64,000 nucleotides of DNA from an uncultured Chlorobiaceae bacterium (GCA_903824295.1 CAIJWE010000088.1:1-64000), one strand, 5' to 3'. Shown: positions 53,626-63,699, counted from the stretch's first letter. Notes: generated from the letters alone by a model not told the origin. Made by a program: numbers and translations.

Positions 53626-55746
53626 CTACAAATCAAAATCGTCTTTCTCTACAATCTGTGCCCGCTTGCCACCTGCCTTAGCCATTGGTACAAATTGCCC
53701 GGTTCGCGAAAAAATTACTACCGGTACTAATCGCTCCTCCAGCGTTGCTCCTCCGTGTAACTCAAAGCCCTGTCCGCCACCTCCCTTGGGCAACCGGTCA
53801 TATCCCCGCATCACCCAATGCCTTCCGTCCAATGTTTCTTCAAGTTCCGGCGGACATACTCCTTGCGTCGGTCGCTCGCGGTAGCGCCAATCGGCAACAT
53901 CTCCTCCATCTTCGCAAACAAGCGTCTGAGCAAGCCTTGGCTCAGACTGCCATGCCAGCGCTGCAAGCCGCGAACTTCCATGGTCTGCTGTCACAAGCAC
54001 GCGTTCAAACTGTGACAGCCCATCCCACACACGAGGAAAAACCTCGCTGCCGATCACATCCAACGCGGCAGCCAGATTCTCCTCTGCCTGCCTCACTTCG
54101 TGCATCTCTACTCCGTTGTGAGCAATGTTGTCGAAGCGCTTGATATCTGGCAATCGCCGAGTGGTATCTGGCCAATGGATTTTGTTGAATTTAGTTGACG
54201 TAGGCAAATGCCCCTCACCGACTTCCAATGAATCTACGCACAGATTCTGCTCCCGAGCCAGCGCGATTAACATTGGTAGCCACTCAGCACCCATAGCATC
54301 AACTACAAGCAACGCACATTTATTGTCAGATGCATATCGTTGCACTATTGCATCTCGCGATTGTATTGAGTTCGGAGTCGTCACATTTTTAGCTTTTGTA
54401 TAAAAATCCGGTGTTACGAAGCCAGCCATTTTCAATTCACGGTATTCTGTGAAATATTCGTCCAGAGCTATGTCGTCGAAAACGAAATCCGCATTTAAAT
54501 ACATTGACGCCTCTGGATACACTTTTTTTATGGCATTAGATACAATCCCGTCTACTGAGCAGCGCCGCAATAATTCCGCCAGCTCCATGTCCGTACCGCA
54601 ATTAAGCCATGGCGCGACTCGCGACGTTGATTCTCCCGTGCAACGTGCAATGAACTGCCGAATGTCCACGCCGGACATTTTTACCCTTGCGTACCGTATA
54701 GCATCCCTGCGTTCGCTAGCATAAAATATAGATTCATCTAGCCATTCCACCGCGCCCGTTACGTATGCGGAGCGGAAGTTGCCGACAAGCACCCCTTCTT
54801 GTCTTGCGATACACTCAAGATAACTTCCTTTGGATGCAACGTGTTTTACAAGCCACAGTACCGCTTCGCGTTCCGCTTCCTTGCGTCCATCAAAAACATG
54901 CAATACTTGTTTTTCTACTGCACCTTCAGGAAATAACAGAGTTTTCAGCGTTTTGAGCATTTCCGTCAGTGTCTTCGCCGCACCATCTTTACCCTGCGCA
55001 CACATCCACCGCAAGGCATCGTCGGATAATTCTGCATCTTCCACACCGTAAAATACGCGAGCAAAATCCCGCAGACACACCACCTGAACCACCTCAGCGC
55101 TTAGCCCCGCCAATTCCCGTCCTTCTGAGGCTACAACAATCCGCCGGAAAGAACTATCGTTTGGGTGCTCCTCTGTATATCGCAAATACTTCTGGAATGT
55201 GTCACACGCTTCTGGAATTAAGGATGCCAAATCGTCTCCGACCAGCATCACTTCTGTACGCCCTACCTCGAACGGATGAAGCACGTCCTTTTCGGTATCA
55301 ATTTCAATCAGTTGCTTTCCCTGGCGGTAGCGAGGATTGGTGAAAATATCCTTGAGTATCAATCCTGTGCCATCATCGCTTTGCAAAAAGCAAACAGCTT
55401 CTCTTCCAGATGTTTCGTCCATCCATTCGCGTAAAGCTATAATTGTAGCTCGTTTATTCTCCTCCGTTAATAACGAAAGATAGCCGGGCATTCCCAGCAA
55501 TACAAACGCGTTACCGTTTGTCGCCTGAGCAGTCATGGCATTGCGAACGCGCTCGAAAACTTCGTCGGGCATGGGGAGCCACGCGCATTCCGTCACCAGT
55601 TCGCTCAAGCGTAACTCAATGTCACCGCGTTCTTGACAGAACCGGCGCAACATCGTCCAGTTTTCTCTCGTTGGTATAGTTACAGCTCGTATCTTCTCCT
55701 CCGCGAGCGGATTCCTGATGTATTCGCAATACTCGATGAGTTTCAT
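53626..55746 (-). CDS. pglZ: PglZ-like phosphatase of the type 4-like BREX operon
   Basis: A 706-residue PglZ-domain protein. The metal-binding ALLVVDAMGAEWLPML is at about residue 480 and the second metal site VLVTADHGSSRLAALAW at about 600. The C-terminal ELHGGATLEERLVPVVIF corresponds to VHGGASLQEVVVPLI in the type 1 PglZ. I chose ATG 55746, four bases after the brxC stop and preceded by GGAG; the frame upstream overlaps brxC by 41 bases. The N-terminal region differs from that of the type 1 protein. Core subunit of all BREX types. Confidence 0.88.
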   Translation of the reverse strand: MKLIEYCEYIRNPLAEEKIRAVTIPTRENWTMLRRFCQERGDIELRLSELVTECAWLPMPDEVFERVRNAMTAQATNGNAFVLLGMPGYLSLLTEENKRATIIALREWMDETSGREAVCFLQSDDGTGLILKDIFTNPRYRQGKQLIEIDTEKDVLHPFEVGRTEVMLVGDDLASLIPEACDTFQKYLRYTEEHPNDSSFRRIVVASEGRELAGLSAEVVQVVCLRDFARVFYGVEDAELSDDALRWMCAQGKDGAAKTLTEMLKTLKTLLFPEGAVEKQVLHVFDGRKEAEREAVLWLVKHVASKGSYLECIARQEGVLVGNFRSAYVTGAVEWLDESIFYASERRDAIRYARVKMSGVDIRQFIARCTGESTSRVAPWLNCGTDMELAELLRRCSVDGIVSNAIKKVYPEASMYLNADFVFDDIALDEYFTEYRELKMAGFVTPDFYTKAKNVTTPNSIQSRDAIVQRYASDNKCALLVVDAMGAEWLPMLIALAREQNLCVDSLEVGEGHLPTSTKFNKIHWPDTTRRLPDIKRFDNIAHNGVEMHEVRQAEENLAAALDVIGSEVFPRVWDGLSQFERVLVTADHGSSRLAALAWQSEPRLAQTLVCEDGGDVADWRYRERPTQGVCPPELEETLDGRHWVMRGYDRLPKGGGGQGFELHGGATLEERLVPVVIFSRTGQFVPMAKAGGKRAQIVEKDDFDL

Positions 55747-55750
55747 AGTT

Positions 55751-58700
55751 TTACTCCATAACTGAGAGTCCGACGTCTGGAATTTGATCAATCATCTTCA
55801 GGAGCAGTATCTTTGCCTCGGCATCAAGAAGCATATTCACCTTTTCTGCAGCCTGCTTCCGTACATGATTGTCATATCCCTGCTTGACGAAAGCTTCGAC
55901 CGCTTCGCGAAGCCCTCCGTCCGTCAGCCATCGGTCTGGTGCATCACCCAATTTTATACACAACCAACTGCTCAGTTCTCCTACACTGAACCCTATCTTT
56001 TTATAACGCATGGGCAATACCAGTTTGAGAAATTTTTCTCCCGCCGTTGCCACGTCTACGAATATACCCTCGTTTTTCAGTTTGTCATGTACTGACTGTA
56101 AACGTTCTGCCGATACACCTTCCGGTTTCGCGACTGCATCGATGATACCCTTGGCATCGTCCACTGCCAAAATGCATGTTGAGGGCAGTGTGTGTTTGCG
56201 ACTCCATTCGTCAGGCGACTCCGTTCCTGTGTGTTCACTCCACTGCGCCGCAACCTGCTTGGAAACCAACGCTCGATTATATTCCTCAATCTTGACGCGC
56301 CCCAGTGTTTTAAAACTCTGTTCATCAGCTTTCGCTGAATCCGGAGGAAAAGCATTGTAAAGCTCGCGACCTTCAGCGATTGCCATAGGCCAGATTTCTC
56401 CGAAAATTTCTCGTATTGCACCCAGTTGTAGCGCTTGAGCTATGTCGAAGAACACCTTTCGGATAACTCCTATTTGTTGTTCAAGAATCTCTTCAAAAGC
56501 TTTTACGTCATCGCCGGTCAACGGCTGTCTGCTGAGCAAATCAAAGAAACGCTGCAATGCCGGATGTTTCTTCGCCCAGAACACTGTCGGAACCTTGTTC
56601 TCGCCCAGCACCGCATTGCTCAAGCGGTGCAACGCGTCACCGAAGCTCATGTATCCCGATGAGCCAGCCATCACGCGAATATGCTCTGCACACAGCGTCT
56701 GCCGGTAAATCTCTTCCAGTATGGACTCTGCATCACCGCGTTTCCACAGCCAGCCGCTCGTTGCTGCAAACCGGTTTTTGACAGCCCTGCAATAGAATTG
56801 CGCGGAACCGCCCATGCGCTCAGACACCGCCTTCAAATCCGGCTTGGCTCTATCAACATACCGCTGGAATGCCTCCTCAAACACCACCGGCGTCATATAC
56901 TTGGCCATCGCCTCCGCCAGTCCCTGCGTCGCCAGAAGAATCTCGCCGATCTCCTTCAACTTATTGCCGCGAGTTTCGGTGTCTCCTTTGGAGCTGATAC
57001 TGTTCGCCGCGCACAGCGCGTCAATGACTTTGCCCATCGCCTCCGAGTTTGGGTCGGCTTGCGAACGAATATGTTCCGGCAGCACCCATAGGGGAACTCC
57101 TTGTGAAATATCTTCCAGTCGAGTCGCAACCGCGTTCAACGCCGCTTCCACCGTTCCATCCACAAGCTGACTAATCCCGAAAATCTTGCTACTTTGTTTT
57201 ATGAAAGCCTGTTCCTCTTTCGATAGGCGACAGATCAGTTTCTCGTTTTTGATGGTGTTGGTACCATCGTCTTTCACGGTAGCCTCAATGATTTCCGCCA
57301 ACGTAGCTTCGTCCAGCGCTTTGCTTATCACGCTATCCGTCCATTGCAGTTTACGTTGTCCGGTCAACCATGTTTTTAAAACGAAGCCCAGAACAAAGGC
57401 CGAATGCGCCACCCCCAGCAGTCCGTAAGGTGGGCGCTGAAGGTCGATGTAGAGTTTGCGTATGGAGCAGGGATTGCCCGCGCCCACCGTGTTGTCTTGC
57501 CATGCCTTACACTTTTCCTGCAAATGCGTTAGCGGATGGTTATGATTCGCATCGAACCATGTTTCTTCGCCGGTGATGCCATTTTTCTGCCATGTCGCCA
57601 CCACGGTCTTCCATGCTCCAGATTTTGAGAACTTGTCAAACTCCATGCCCGCCTGCGCCCAGCTCTGCAAGTGGGTCAGTTGGCCAAACGCACTGATGTT
57701 GCCACCGCCAAGATCGTCCGTATATGCCGTGAACATTTGTTTTGCATAGCCGGTAAGCCAGTCCTTTTTTAATTGCCCCCACGTTACTTCCTCAGCGAAC
57801 GGCTCCCCATTTACATTGGGTTTGTACACTATGAGTTTGGCAGCACTCATCACATTGGAATGCCATTCAGCCTTGGCATTATTCATCTGCGTCTCGAACA
57901 CCTTCTTGCCCACGCTGTCGCCCAATGTGTGGCGGGCCTGGTAATCCGTGAACTTTTCCCATGCTTTCGCGTTGTTGCGGCAGAAACTGACATCCGGCAG
58001 TGTCACAAACAGCATACGGTGGTCTTTGAACTGTTTAGCCAACTCTTTTGCCTTATCGGGAACGCGCAATTGCTCCTGCTCGTCTCTCGCCAGAATGAAC
58101 TGCACAAGCACTCTATTTCCACTGTTACCAAAAGACTCACGTTTTTGGATGCTTGAAGGCGAAAGACCATTCACGCCAGCCGCCCGCACATCAAAACGCC
58201 CTCCGTAGTTGACTCCTTTCAACTGTTTAACCAGTTCAGTCTCGGTTTCTTTCAGCACGAGGTCACCAAACTTGCCATCCAACGCTGCTTTTTTCTCTTC
58301 AATCTCTTTTGTGTCCGAACGGTCACGGAAACGTTCGCAACGCCCGTTCACAATCGAGAAACAATGCTTCTGCTCCAGATTGCGTAGGACTGCATCGATG
58401 CCCAGCAAAGCCCCGTCTCCCTCGAAACTGCGTTGGATATTTTCCACTGCCACGCTCAATAGTGGATGCCCCGTTCCCTGCAACTGTTCGATCAAGCCAA
58501 ACAGCAGCACAGCCTTGAATACGCGCTGCTCGTCCGGCTGCAAATCCTGTTCGCGTCGAGCATATTCGCCTCGTGCTACCTGTACTTCTTGCCTTGCCCC
58601 CAGATCGTCCCGTTCTACAAAATACCGCCACAGATGATCTACCGTCAGAAACTGATGACCGGGAACATCCAATCCGCCTTTTTCAATGAAGGTTTTGAAT

Positions 58701-59902
58701 TCCTCACCGTTCAAGAACCCGAACATGCTCCGTTGGTTTGATCTGATCGCCACTGACAGATGTTTCAGCAGAAACGCCGCCATCGGGTGCAGAGGCAGGA
58801 TACCCTTGAAATCCGCAGCATCAATACCTGCTTTGTTGACAATCATGTAGTTTTCAGCCACGCCGTTCACACTGTGCCATAATGCATCGCGCTCTTGCTT
58901 CCACTCCGTTGCCCTCTCTGGATTTTCAACGAAGGCGTCTGCAGCAAGTTTCAACGCGGTCTCGTTGGGTAGGTCAAGTCGCTTGAACGTAAACCGGTCG
59001 TTCGCCTTCTTCGCGCTCTCGGCCCCTGCCGCTAAATACGACGTAATATCCGTGTGAGTAACCGGAACGAAATAGAACCGTCCCTGCTGTGCGGCTTCCG
59101 CCAACTGTTCCAGCGTCTTCAATTCAGATCGGTTGTGATCAATGAATGACGAGAATTCGTCCCAAATATAGACCAGCTTGGAAAGTCCGTTCGCATTCAG
59201 CGATGCATCCACCCAAGTCAGGAACTCTTCCGCGCTCATACCCAGATAGATGTGACGTGCTTCAAGCACCCGCATCACGTCGCTAACCAGCCCTGCCTCC
59301 AGATTCGTATCCCGGAGTTTCTTTTCCAGTGAATCTGCTGTGTTGATACCCGCGTTCAGGTGCGAGAGCCGCGTCTGCATTTCTTCACGCTTTGCGAAGA
59401 AATGTGGTTCGTCCTGCCGAATGCGCTCAATGACTTCATCCAGCTTGCCTTTCAGCGGAATCGTGTGTCCGCCAGCCTCCAGTGTCTTTGATATGCCACG
59501 CTGCAAGCGCATTAAAAACTGGTTCTTCGCATCAACGCCGTCGGCGTTCACATCATAGACGATGAGGATTTTTTCACCGCTCTGTTCCAGCAAACGCTTT
59601 TTCACAGGATCAGGGATCTGTGCCTTGCGCAAATCCAGCCATTTCAGTATGCGCGCCTTGTCGTCAGTGAACAGTTTTTGCAGAACCAGCGACGCGTGGC
59701 TCTTGCCCGTGCCATACGCTCCAGTAATCCAGAGCGTTTTGTTTCCTCCCTCTAAACATTTGAGAAGTTCCCGCAAAATCTCCACGAACGAATCGTGCGG
59801 ATAGAACCCAAGCCATGTCCCTGGCGTTTTGTTAATGTCCGCCAAAGTCATGCACGGCGCATAATCCGGTCTGATCCCGAAATAGTCCTTGTAGAAAGTC
59901 AT
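55751..59902 (-). CDS. brxC: BrxC-like giant ATPase of the type 4-like BREX operon
   Basis: A 1383-residue P-loop ATPase. Walker A ITGAYGTGKSHASL is at residues 59-72, closely resembling GFFGSGKSH of the type 1 BrxC; the acidic strand KLVYIWDEFSSFIDHN is at about residue 245, followed by the sensor FYFVPVTHTDI. The rest is helical and shows no known catalytic domain. It is about 200 residues longer than the type 1 BrxC and the two are only distantly alike. Expected to be the ATP-driven core of the complex. Between brxP (40-base gap) and pglZ (four-base gap). Confidence 0.88.
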   Translation of the reverse strand: MTFYKDYFGIRPDYAPCMTLADINKTPGTWLGFYPHDSFVEILRELLKCLEGGNKTLWITGAYGTGKSHASLVLQKLFTDDKARILKWLDLRKAQIPDPVKKRLLEQSGEKILIVYDVNADGVDAKNQFLMRLQRGISKTLEAGGHTIPLKGKLDEVIERIRQDEPHFFAKREEMQTRLSHLNAGINTADSLEKKLRDTNLEAGLVSDVMRVLEARHIYLGMSAEEFLTWVDASLNANGLSKLVYIWDEFSSFIDHNRSELKTLEQLAEAAQQGRFYFVPVTHTDITSYLAAGAESAKKANDRFTFKRLDLPNETALKLAADAFVENPERATEWKQERDALWHSVNGVAENYMIVNKAGIDAADFKGILPLHPMAAFLLKHLSVAIRSNQRSMFGFLNGEEFKTFIEKGGLDVPGHQFLTVDHLWRYFVERDDLGARQEVQVARGEYARREQDLQPDEQRVFKAVLLFGLIEQLQGTGHPLLSVAVENIQRSFEGDGALLGIDAVLRNLEQKHCFSIVNGRCERFRDRSDTKEIEEKKAALDGKFGDLVLKETETELVKQLKGVNYGGRFDVRAAGVNGLSPSSIQKRESFGNSGNRVLVQFILARDEQEQLRVPDKAKELAKQFKDHRMLFVTLPDVSFCRNNAKAWEKFTDYQARHTLGDSVGKKVFETQMNNAKAEWHSNVMSAAKLIVYKPNVNGEPFAEEVTWGQLKKDWLTGYAKQMFTAYTDDLGGGNISAFGQLTHLQSWAQAGMEFDKFSKSGAWKTVVATWQKNGITGEETWFDANHNHPLTHLQEKCKAWQDNTVGAGNPCSIRKLYIDLQRPPYGLLGVAHSAFVLGFVLKTWLTGQRKLQWTDSVISKALDEATLAEIIEATVKDDGTNTIKNEKLICRLSKEEQAFIKQSSKIFGISQLVDGTVEAALNAVATRLEDISQGVPLWVLPEHIRSQADPNSEAMGKVIDALCAANSISSKGDTETRGNKLKEIGEILLATQGLAEAMAKYMTPVVFEEAFQRYVDRAKPDLKAVSERMGGSAQFYCRAVKNRFAATSGWLWKRGDAESILEEIYRQTLCAEHIRVMAGSSGYMSFGDALHRLSNAVLGENKVPTVFWAKKHPALQRFFDLLSRQPLTGDDVKAFEEILEQQIGVIRKVFFDIAQALQLGAIREIFGEIWPMAIAEGRELYNAFPPDSAKADEQSFKTLGRVKIEEYNRALVSKQVAAQWSEHTGTESPDEWSRKHTLPSTCILAVDDAKGIIDAVAKPEGVSAERLQSVHDKLKNEGIFVDVATAGEKFLKLVLPMRYKKIGFSVGELSSWLCIKLGDAPDRWLTDGGLREAVEAFVKQGYDNHVRKQAAEKVNMLLDAEAKILLLKMIDQIPDVGLSVME

Positions 59903-59942
59903 TTTTTAAACCCACCTTTAGAATCTGCAGTCTATTTGCGTT

Positions 59943-62303
59943 TTAACGCTTTTCCAAAATCAGAGCCACCACATCGTCCAGCCTTTTCGTTTCCGGGAAC
60001 ACCCGCACTTCATCCAGCCCCAGCGTGAAGCTGCACGTGATCAGGTCTGGGTGTAATGCTGATAGCCCCATACATTGTTTTTTGAATTCGTCCGGAGAGA
60101 TACCAAATACAATCAGGGGCGACAAAACTTCTCCATCGAACTTTGTGGCCATCATCTGTCGTACCGTGAATACCCCACAACAAGACTTCTCCGCCATCAC
60201 ATAAAGCCCATAAAGAACTATCAGCGGATCTACTGAACGCGAACGTCTGGTGAGCTTTTCAACGGACCTACCCTTCATTTCGGTTTCAATCAACGCCATG
60301 TCTCCTTCGCTAAGCGGAGACGCCTTAACAAGTTGGCAAAGCGATTGCAACGCACCGTTCCTCACCGATGCCGAACCAACGGATTGAGATAGCTTTTCAT
60401 CGAGTAGTTTCGTCGGATATCCTGCGTCAAGATCCGTATTGCAAACATACCATTTCACAAGCGGTGAAGTGTTTGCCAGACGGAACCATAGCAACTGCCA
60501 AAGCAGCAAATCACTGAAACCGAGTTTCTTACCAACTTCTAAAAGCAATGTTGTGGTTATAGCAGTTGAATCTCCAATTAATCCCGCTTCACGGAACCAT
60601 GTCACGGCAGATGGAACCATTCTGTTCCCTAACATAGCGGTCTTACGGAAATTTGCGTCCTCGTTCGCCAGAACTTGAATCCATTCTGGTTTCAGACCAA
60701 ATTTCATGTATTTGTTGATACCACTGATGTTCATAGTTTTTGCTCCTGCATATCGTTTTGAGTAATACCGCCAACAACCCTCGCCAGGGGCATAACACCT
60801 CATGCAATGGATGCACGCAGCTTCATCAATAAAGATTTTTACCTTGCCGTTACAGCTATCTTTCTCCAAGTGCAATGCGCCTGTAGGGCATTCCGCCTCG
60901 CAAACGTTGCATCCTATGCAGGCAATAGTCTTATGAACAGCGTATACCAGCCACTTGGAAATGGACTTATCAGCTTTTCCGCTTATCCAGACACATTGCA
61001 GCAAACATCTATCACCGTCTTTGCGAAATGACAAATCAGCGCCTTCAATGTTTCCAATAGCCTTGAGCCATTCCTTTAAATCTTCTTCTGCTTCAACAGG
61101 GTATTCACAAATCACACGATCACTTTTGCGGTCTACACCAGGAGCAATAATGATTTCTTTCAGGGATACGCCACTTTTTCGCGCATACCAGCCTCCTTCA
61201 TAAACGAACGCATCTGCGTCTTCCTCAGAAGTAAACTCGCGGTCAATCGAATGACGCACCATAGCAGCAAAAGGCGCGACCTCTTCGGTGTAATTCATTC
61301 GGATCAGATCATTCTGCCGGTGTGTTGACATCGGACACAACAGGCATCCGACACGAGGTAACCCTTTTCGGTACGCTTCGTTCAAAATCAGATTATGCTC
61401 AAAAATATAAAGCCACAACTCATGGGCTGACCACGCCAAAATTGGCATGGCATTCACCTGCGACTTGCTTTTCAAACCATCTCCAATATCTTCGTATTCA
61501 GAACGTCGTTGACTCTCTTCGCCACGAACGCCGACAAATACCAGTGTTTTGATTGAGCTTTTGCCGAGCCGTCCCTTTAGAGCTAAAATCGCAGGAGTGC
61601 TCTTGAAGACGGAACAGCACCAACGCAACGCTTGTGATGGTGGACCGAAGAGTTGCCAGTTTTCTAATGCGGAGGTTTTGGCGGTAACCTTCAAAAACGG
61701 TCGGCCTTCGTAACGACTTTGAATTTCTTCCCATACGCTGTAGGTATCCGGCAGTTCCATATCTGTATCACTGAAAATAACCGGTATGTCCAAAGGTAGA
61801 ACCTTGTGGCAAAGGTCGAGCAAAACCACAGAGTCTTTGCCGCCGCTGAAACCGATATAGACAGCCTCGCATTTTTCTGCGTAGGCATCGTACATCTCCT
61901 TTATGCGCTTAAGTGTATCTGCCACCAGTGCGGCCATAATGGCACGGTTTTCGCGCACCAATAACCCAACATCAACTGGAGAAAGCTTCAATTTTCTTCG
62001 TGACTTCGCTTCTTCGTGTGAATATTCGTGTTCGCACAGTACACCTTTCCATTCGATGTTGAGCGGCTCACCGTATTGTTTCTTCTGGAGTCTTGCGATT
62101 TCTTCGCCTCGATACAGATACATGTTCTGTTTTGCCCAGAGGAGCGGGCGCCGCTCTGCTGAATCGAATGCCAACCTTGTATCTAACCCTGTGAGCGTCA
62201 GTTCCTCTGCGAAGACCGGGCGGATTTCGCTTGCCACAAACCTTCCAGTCTGCGTTGTCAGGCGGTACCCGCGAGTATGCGGGTCCCACTCGTAGTTATA
62301 CAT
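59943..62303 (-). CDS. brxP: BrxP: PAPS-reductase-like PP-loop protein with 4Fe-4S and DUF4007
   Basis: A 786-residue multidomain protein that marks type 4 BREX. Residues 1-110 form an N-terminal module. The ATP-pyrophosphatase core has SGGKDS at 153-158, IFSDTDMELPD at 176-186, a CC pair at 229-230 and C320/C323 (GCLLC), the same CC..CxxC layout as the [4Fe-4S] APS reductase in this window. Residues 462-510 are two ferredoxin-type clusters (CIGCNVCEAECPTGAL and CIHCMRC..C). The rest, from NISGINKYMKFGL (525) on, matches DUF4007, which accompanies DndC. The enzyme may put sulfur on DNA or sense it; the substrate is unknown. It overlaps the upstream gene by eight bases. Confidence 0.88.
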   Translation of the reverse strand: MYNYEWDPHTRGYRLTTQTGRFVASEIRPVFAEELTLTGLDTRLAFDSAERRPLLWAKQNMYLYRGEEIARLQKKQYGEPLNIEWKGVLCEHEYSHEEAKSRRKLKLSPVDVGLLVRENRAIMAALVADTLKRIKEMYDAYAEKCEAVYIGFSGGKDSVVLLDLCHKVLPLDIPVIFSDTDMELPDTYSVWEEIQSRYEGRPFLKVTAKTSALENWQLFGPPSQALRWCCSVFKSTPAILALKGRLGKSSIKTLVFVGVRGEESQRRSEYEDIGDGLKSKSQVNAMPILAWSAHELWLYIFEHNLILNEAYRKGLPRVGCLLCPMSTHRQNDLIRMNYTEEVAPFAAMVRHSIDREFTSEEDADAFVYEGGWYARKSGVSLKEIIIAPGVDRKSDRVICEYPVEAEEDLKEWLKAIGNIEGADLSFRKDGDRCLLQCVWISGKADKSISKWLVYAVHKTIACIGCNVCEAECPTGALHLEKDSCNGKVKIFIDEAACIHCMRCYAPGEGCWRYYSKRYAGAKTMNISGINKYMKFGLKPEWIQVLANEDANFRKTAMLGNRMVPSAVTWFREAGLIGDSTAITTTLLLEVGKKLGFSDLLLWQLLWFRLANTSPLVKWYVCNTDLDAGYPTKLLDEKLSQSVGSASVRNGALQSLCQLVKASPLSEGDMALIETEMKGRSVEKLTRRSRSVDPLIVLYGLYVMAEKSCCGVFTVRQMMATKFDGEVLSPLIVFGISPDEFKKQCMGLSALHPDLITCSFTLGLDEVRVFPETKRLDDVVALILEKR

Positions 62304-63699
62304 TCGAGCAGACCTCCGGCGCGATGCCGTTCCGTAAGCAAACTTTGAAATATAAGCGGTAGTTTGAAATCATGTTTTTCATTGTAGAAATAGCATATCT
62401 CGGTACAGAAGCAATCTGTTCCAGCCGTTCTCCTTGTTCAATGAGTCGTACCCATTCTGCGACATGAGGATTTGTACCATCTCTTCTAAACGCACGCCAA
62501 GTAGCTGCCGTGATAGTCCGCCCATCTAATCCGATAATTCCGCCTTCCGCCTCTTGTATTTTTGTTTCTTGATATTCGTACTTGTTGTCCTCTTGTTTGA
62601 GTCGCAAACGTCGATCCCATAATATTTCGCCCTCATAGCTAAAATGGCGAAAACCATTTCCTGAAGACACGCCTAACAAGTGATTTGCCAATGCCGAAAT
62701 CGCCCAAGCATTTCCGTCATATTCCACTTGATTGAGGTCATCCTGCACAATACAAGAAATATGACGATCCTTTATGAAAACTAGTTCAGCGCCAACCGGC
62801 ACGCCAAGGTTCCTGAAGCGAGTATTCGAACTTCGCACACGTCTGCCCAGCACAGATAAGGTTTTTGCGTTTACATGGGTTATCTTATTATTTGAAAAGA
62901 CATTGTTATAGCCTTGGTAGTGTTGCGCGCAAATGCGTATGAAAGTGTCGTCATTCAGTAGTGCGTACTCCTCGCGTAAATGAATTTGGTAGAACAAATT
63001 CAAAGCGAACCCAAGTTTTGAAACAGTTACATTCTCATCCAGCGCAACCATTGTATCTATAATGACTGTTAGTTTATCTGAGAAATCTTCCGGTAGCATA
63101 ATCGACCCTGTGCTGCGCCAACAGCGTACTCCACCGACTTCCGCCTCATGGACTTCCGGTAAGAAGAGCAACTGAATCACCCTCAATGCATCAGCGGTTA
63201 GGTGCGGCATAGCCTGCTCAATTTCATTAAAAAGCAACGTACCATCCGACTTTTCAAGCCATTCCGCAATCGTTTCAGAGATTGCCTCCAGATTATGATC
63301 TATATTGGACGGGGTCAGGGAACAGAGATAGCCTCCCTTGCTCCACACCTCGACTTTAAAACCCAAATGCTTTAGAAATATTGCGCAATCTCCCGTTGTG
63401 GCAATATGGTGGAAAACCCCGTAAAAACCTTTAAAAAGCCGTTCGACTGAAAAGCAACCGTATTCATTTAGCCACTCCTTTGCCTGCTTTTCGAACTCCA
63501 ACTGGGTCTCTTCGTCTGAAATCATTTCGTCGGAAAACCATAGTCCATTTTCCAATTGGAACATCGCTGCTTGCAGGTCTTCGATTTGCCAATCTTCAAA
63601 CGGGACTTTCTGCCGCAACAGCCGCACTGCCATCGGATCAAATGATACGCCATTTGGGCATTCTCGCTCTAATGCTGTCATAAATTCAGCACTCGTCAT
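62296..63699 (-). CDS. uncharacterised first gene of the type 4-like BREX operon, RAMA/DUF4357-like domain
   Basis: A 467-residue protein I do not recognise as a whole. In the numbering of the 471-codon frame, residues about 303-348 (LGVPVGAELVFIKDRHISC, then VEYDGNAWAISALANHLLG) have the pattern of RAMA/DUF4357 domains, proposed readers of modified DNA in restriction systems. Residues 430-455 look like a helix-turn-helix (RLEQIASVPRYAISTMKNMI). The N-terminal 300 residues are mixed alpha/beta without a motif known to me. I chose ATG 63699, preceded by GGAGAG, over ATG 63711. It overlaps brxP by eight bases and probably leads the message. Modification reading is inferred. Confidence 0.75.
   Translation of the reverse strand: MTSAEFMTALERECPNGVSFDPMAVRLLRQKVPFEDWQIEDLQAAMFQLENGLWFSDEMISDEETQLEFEKQAKEWLNEYGCFSVERLFKGFYGVFHHIATTGDCAIFLKHLGFKVEVWSKGGYLCSLTPSNIDHNLEAISETIAEWLEKSDGTLLFNEIEQAMPHLTADALRVIQLLFLPEVHEAEVGGVRCWRSTGSIMLPEDFSDKLTVIIDTMVALDENVTVSKLGFALNLFYQIHLREEYALLNDDTFIRICAQHYQGYNNVFSNNKITHVNAKTLSVLGRRVRSSNTRFRNLGVPVGAELVFIKDRHISCIVQDDLNQVEYDGNAWAISALANHLLGVSSGNGFRHFSYEGEILWDRRLRLKQEDNKYEYQETKIQEAEGGIIGLDGRTITAATWRAFRRDGTNPHVAEWVRLIEQGERLEQIASVPRYAISTMKNMISNYRLYFKVCLRNGIAPEVCSNV

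Noticed and set aside
59943-62303. A Dnd phosphorothioation operon (DndC)
   Set aside because: BrxP shares the PP-loop and DUF4007 context, but DndB, DndD, DndE and a cysteine desulfurase are absent, while BrxC, PglZ and BrxL are present. BREX-4 is the better call.
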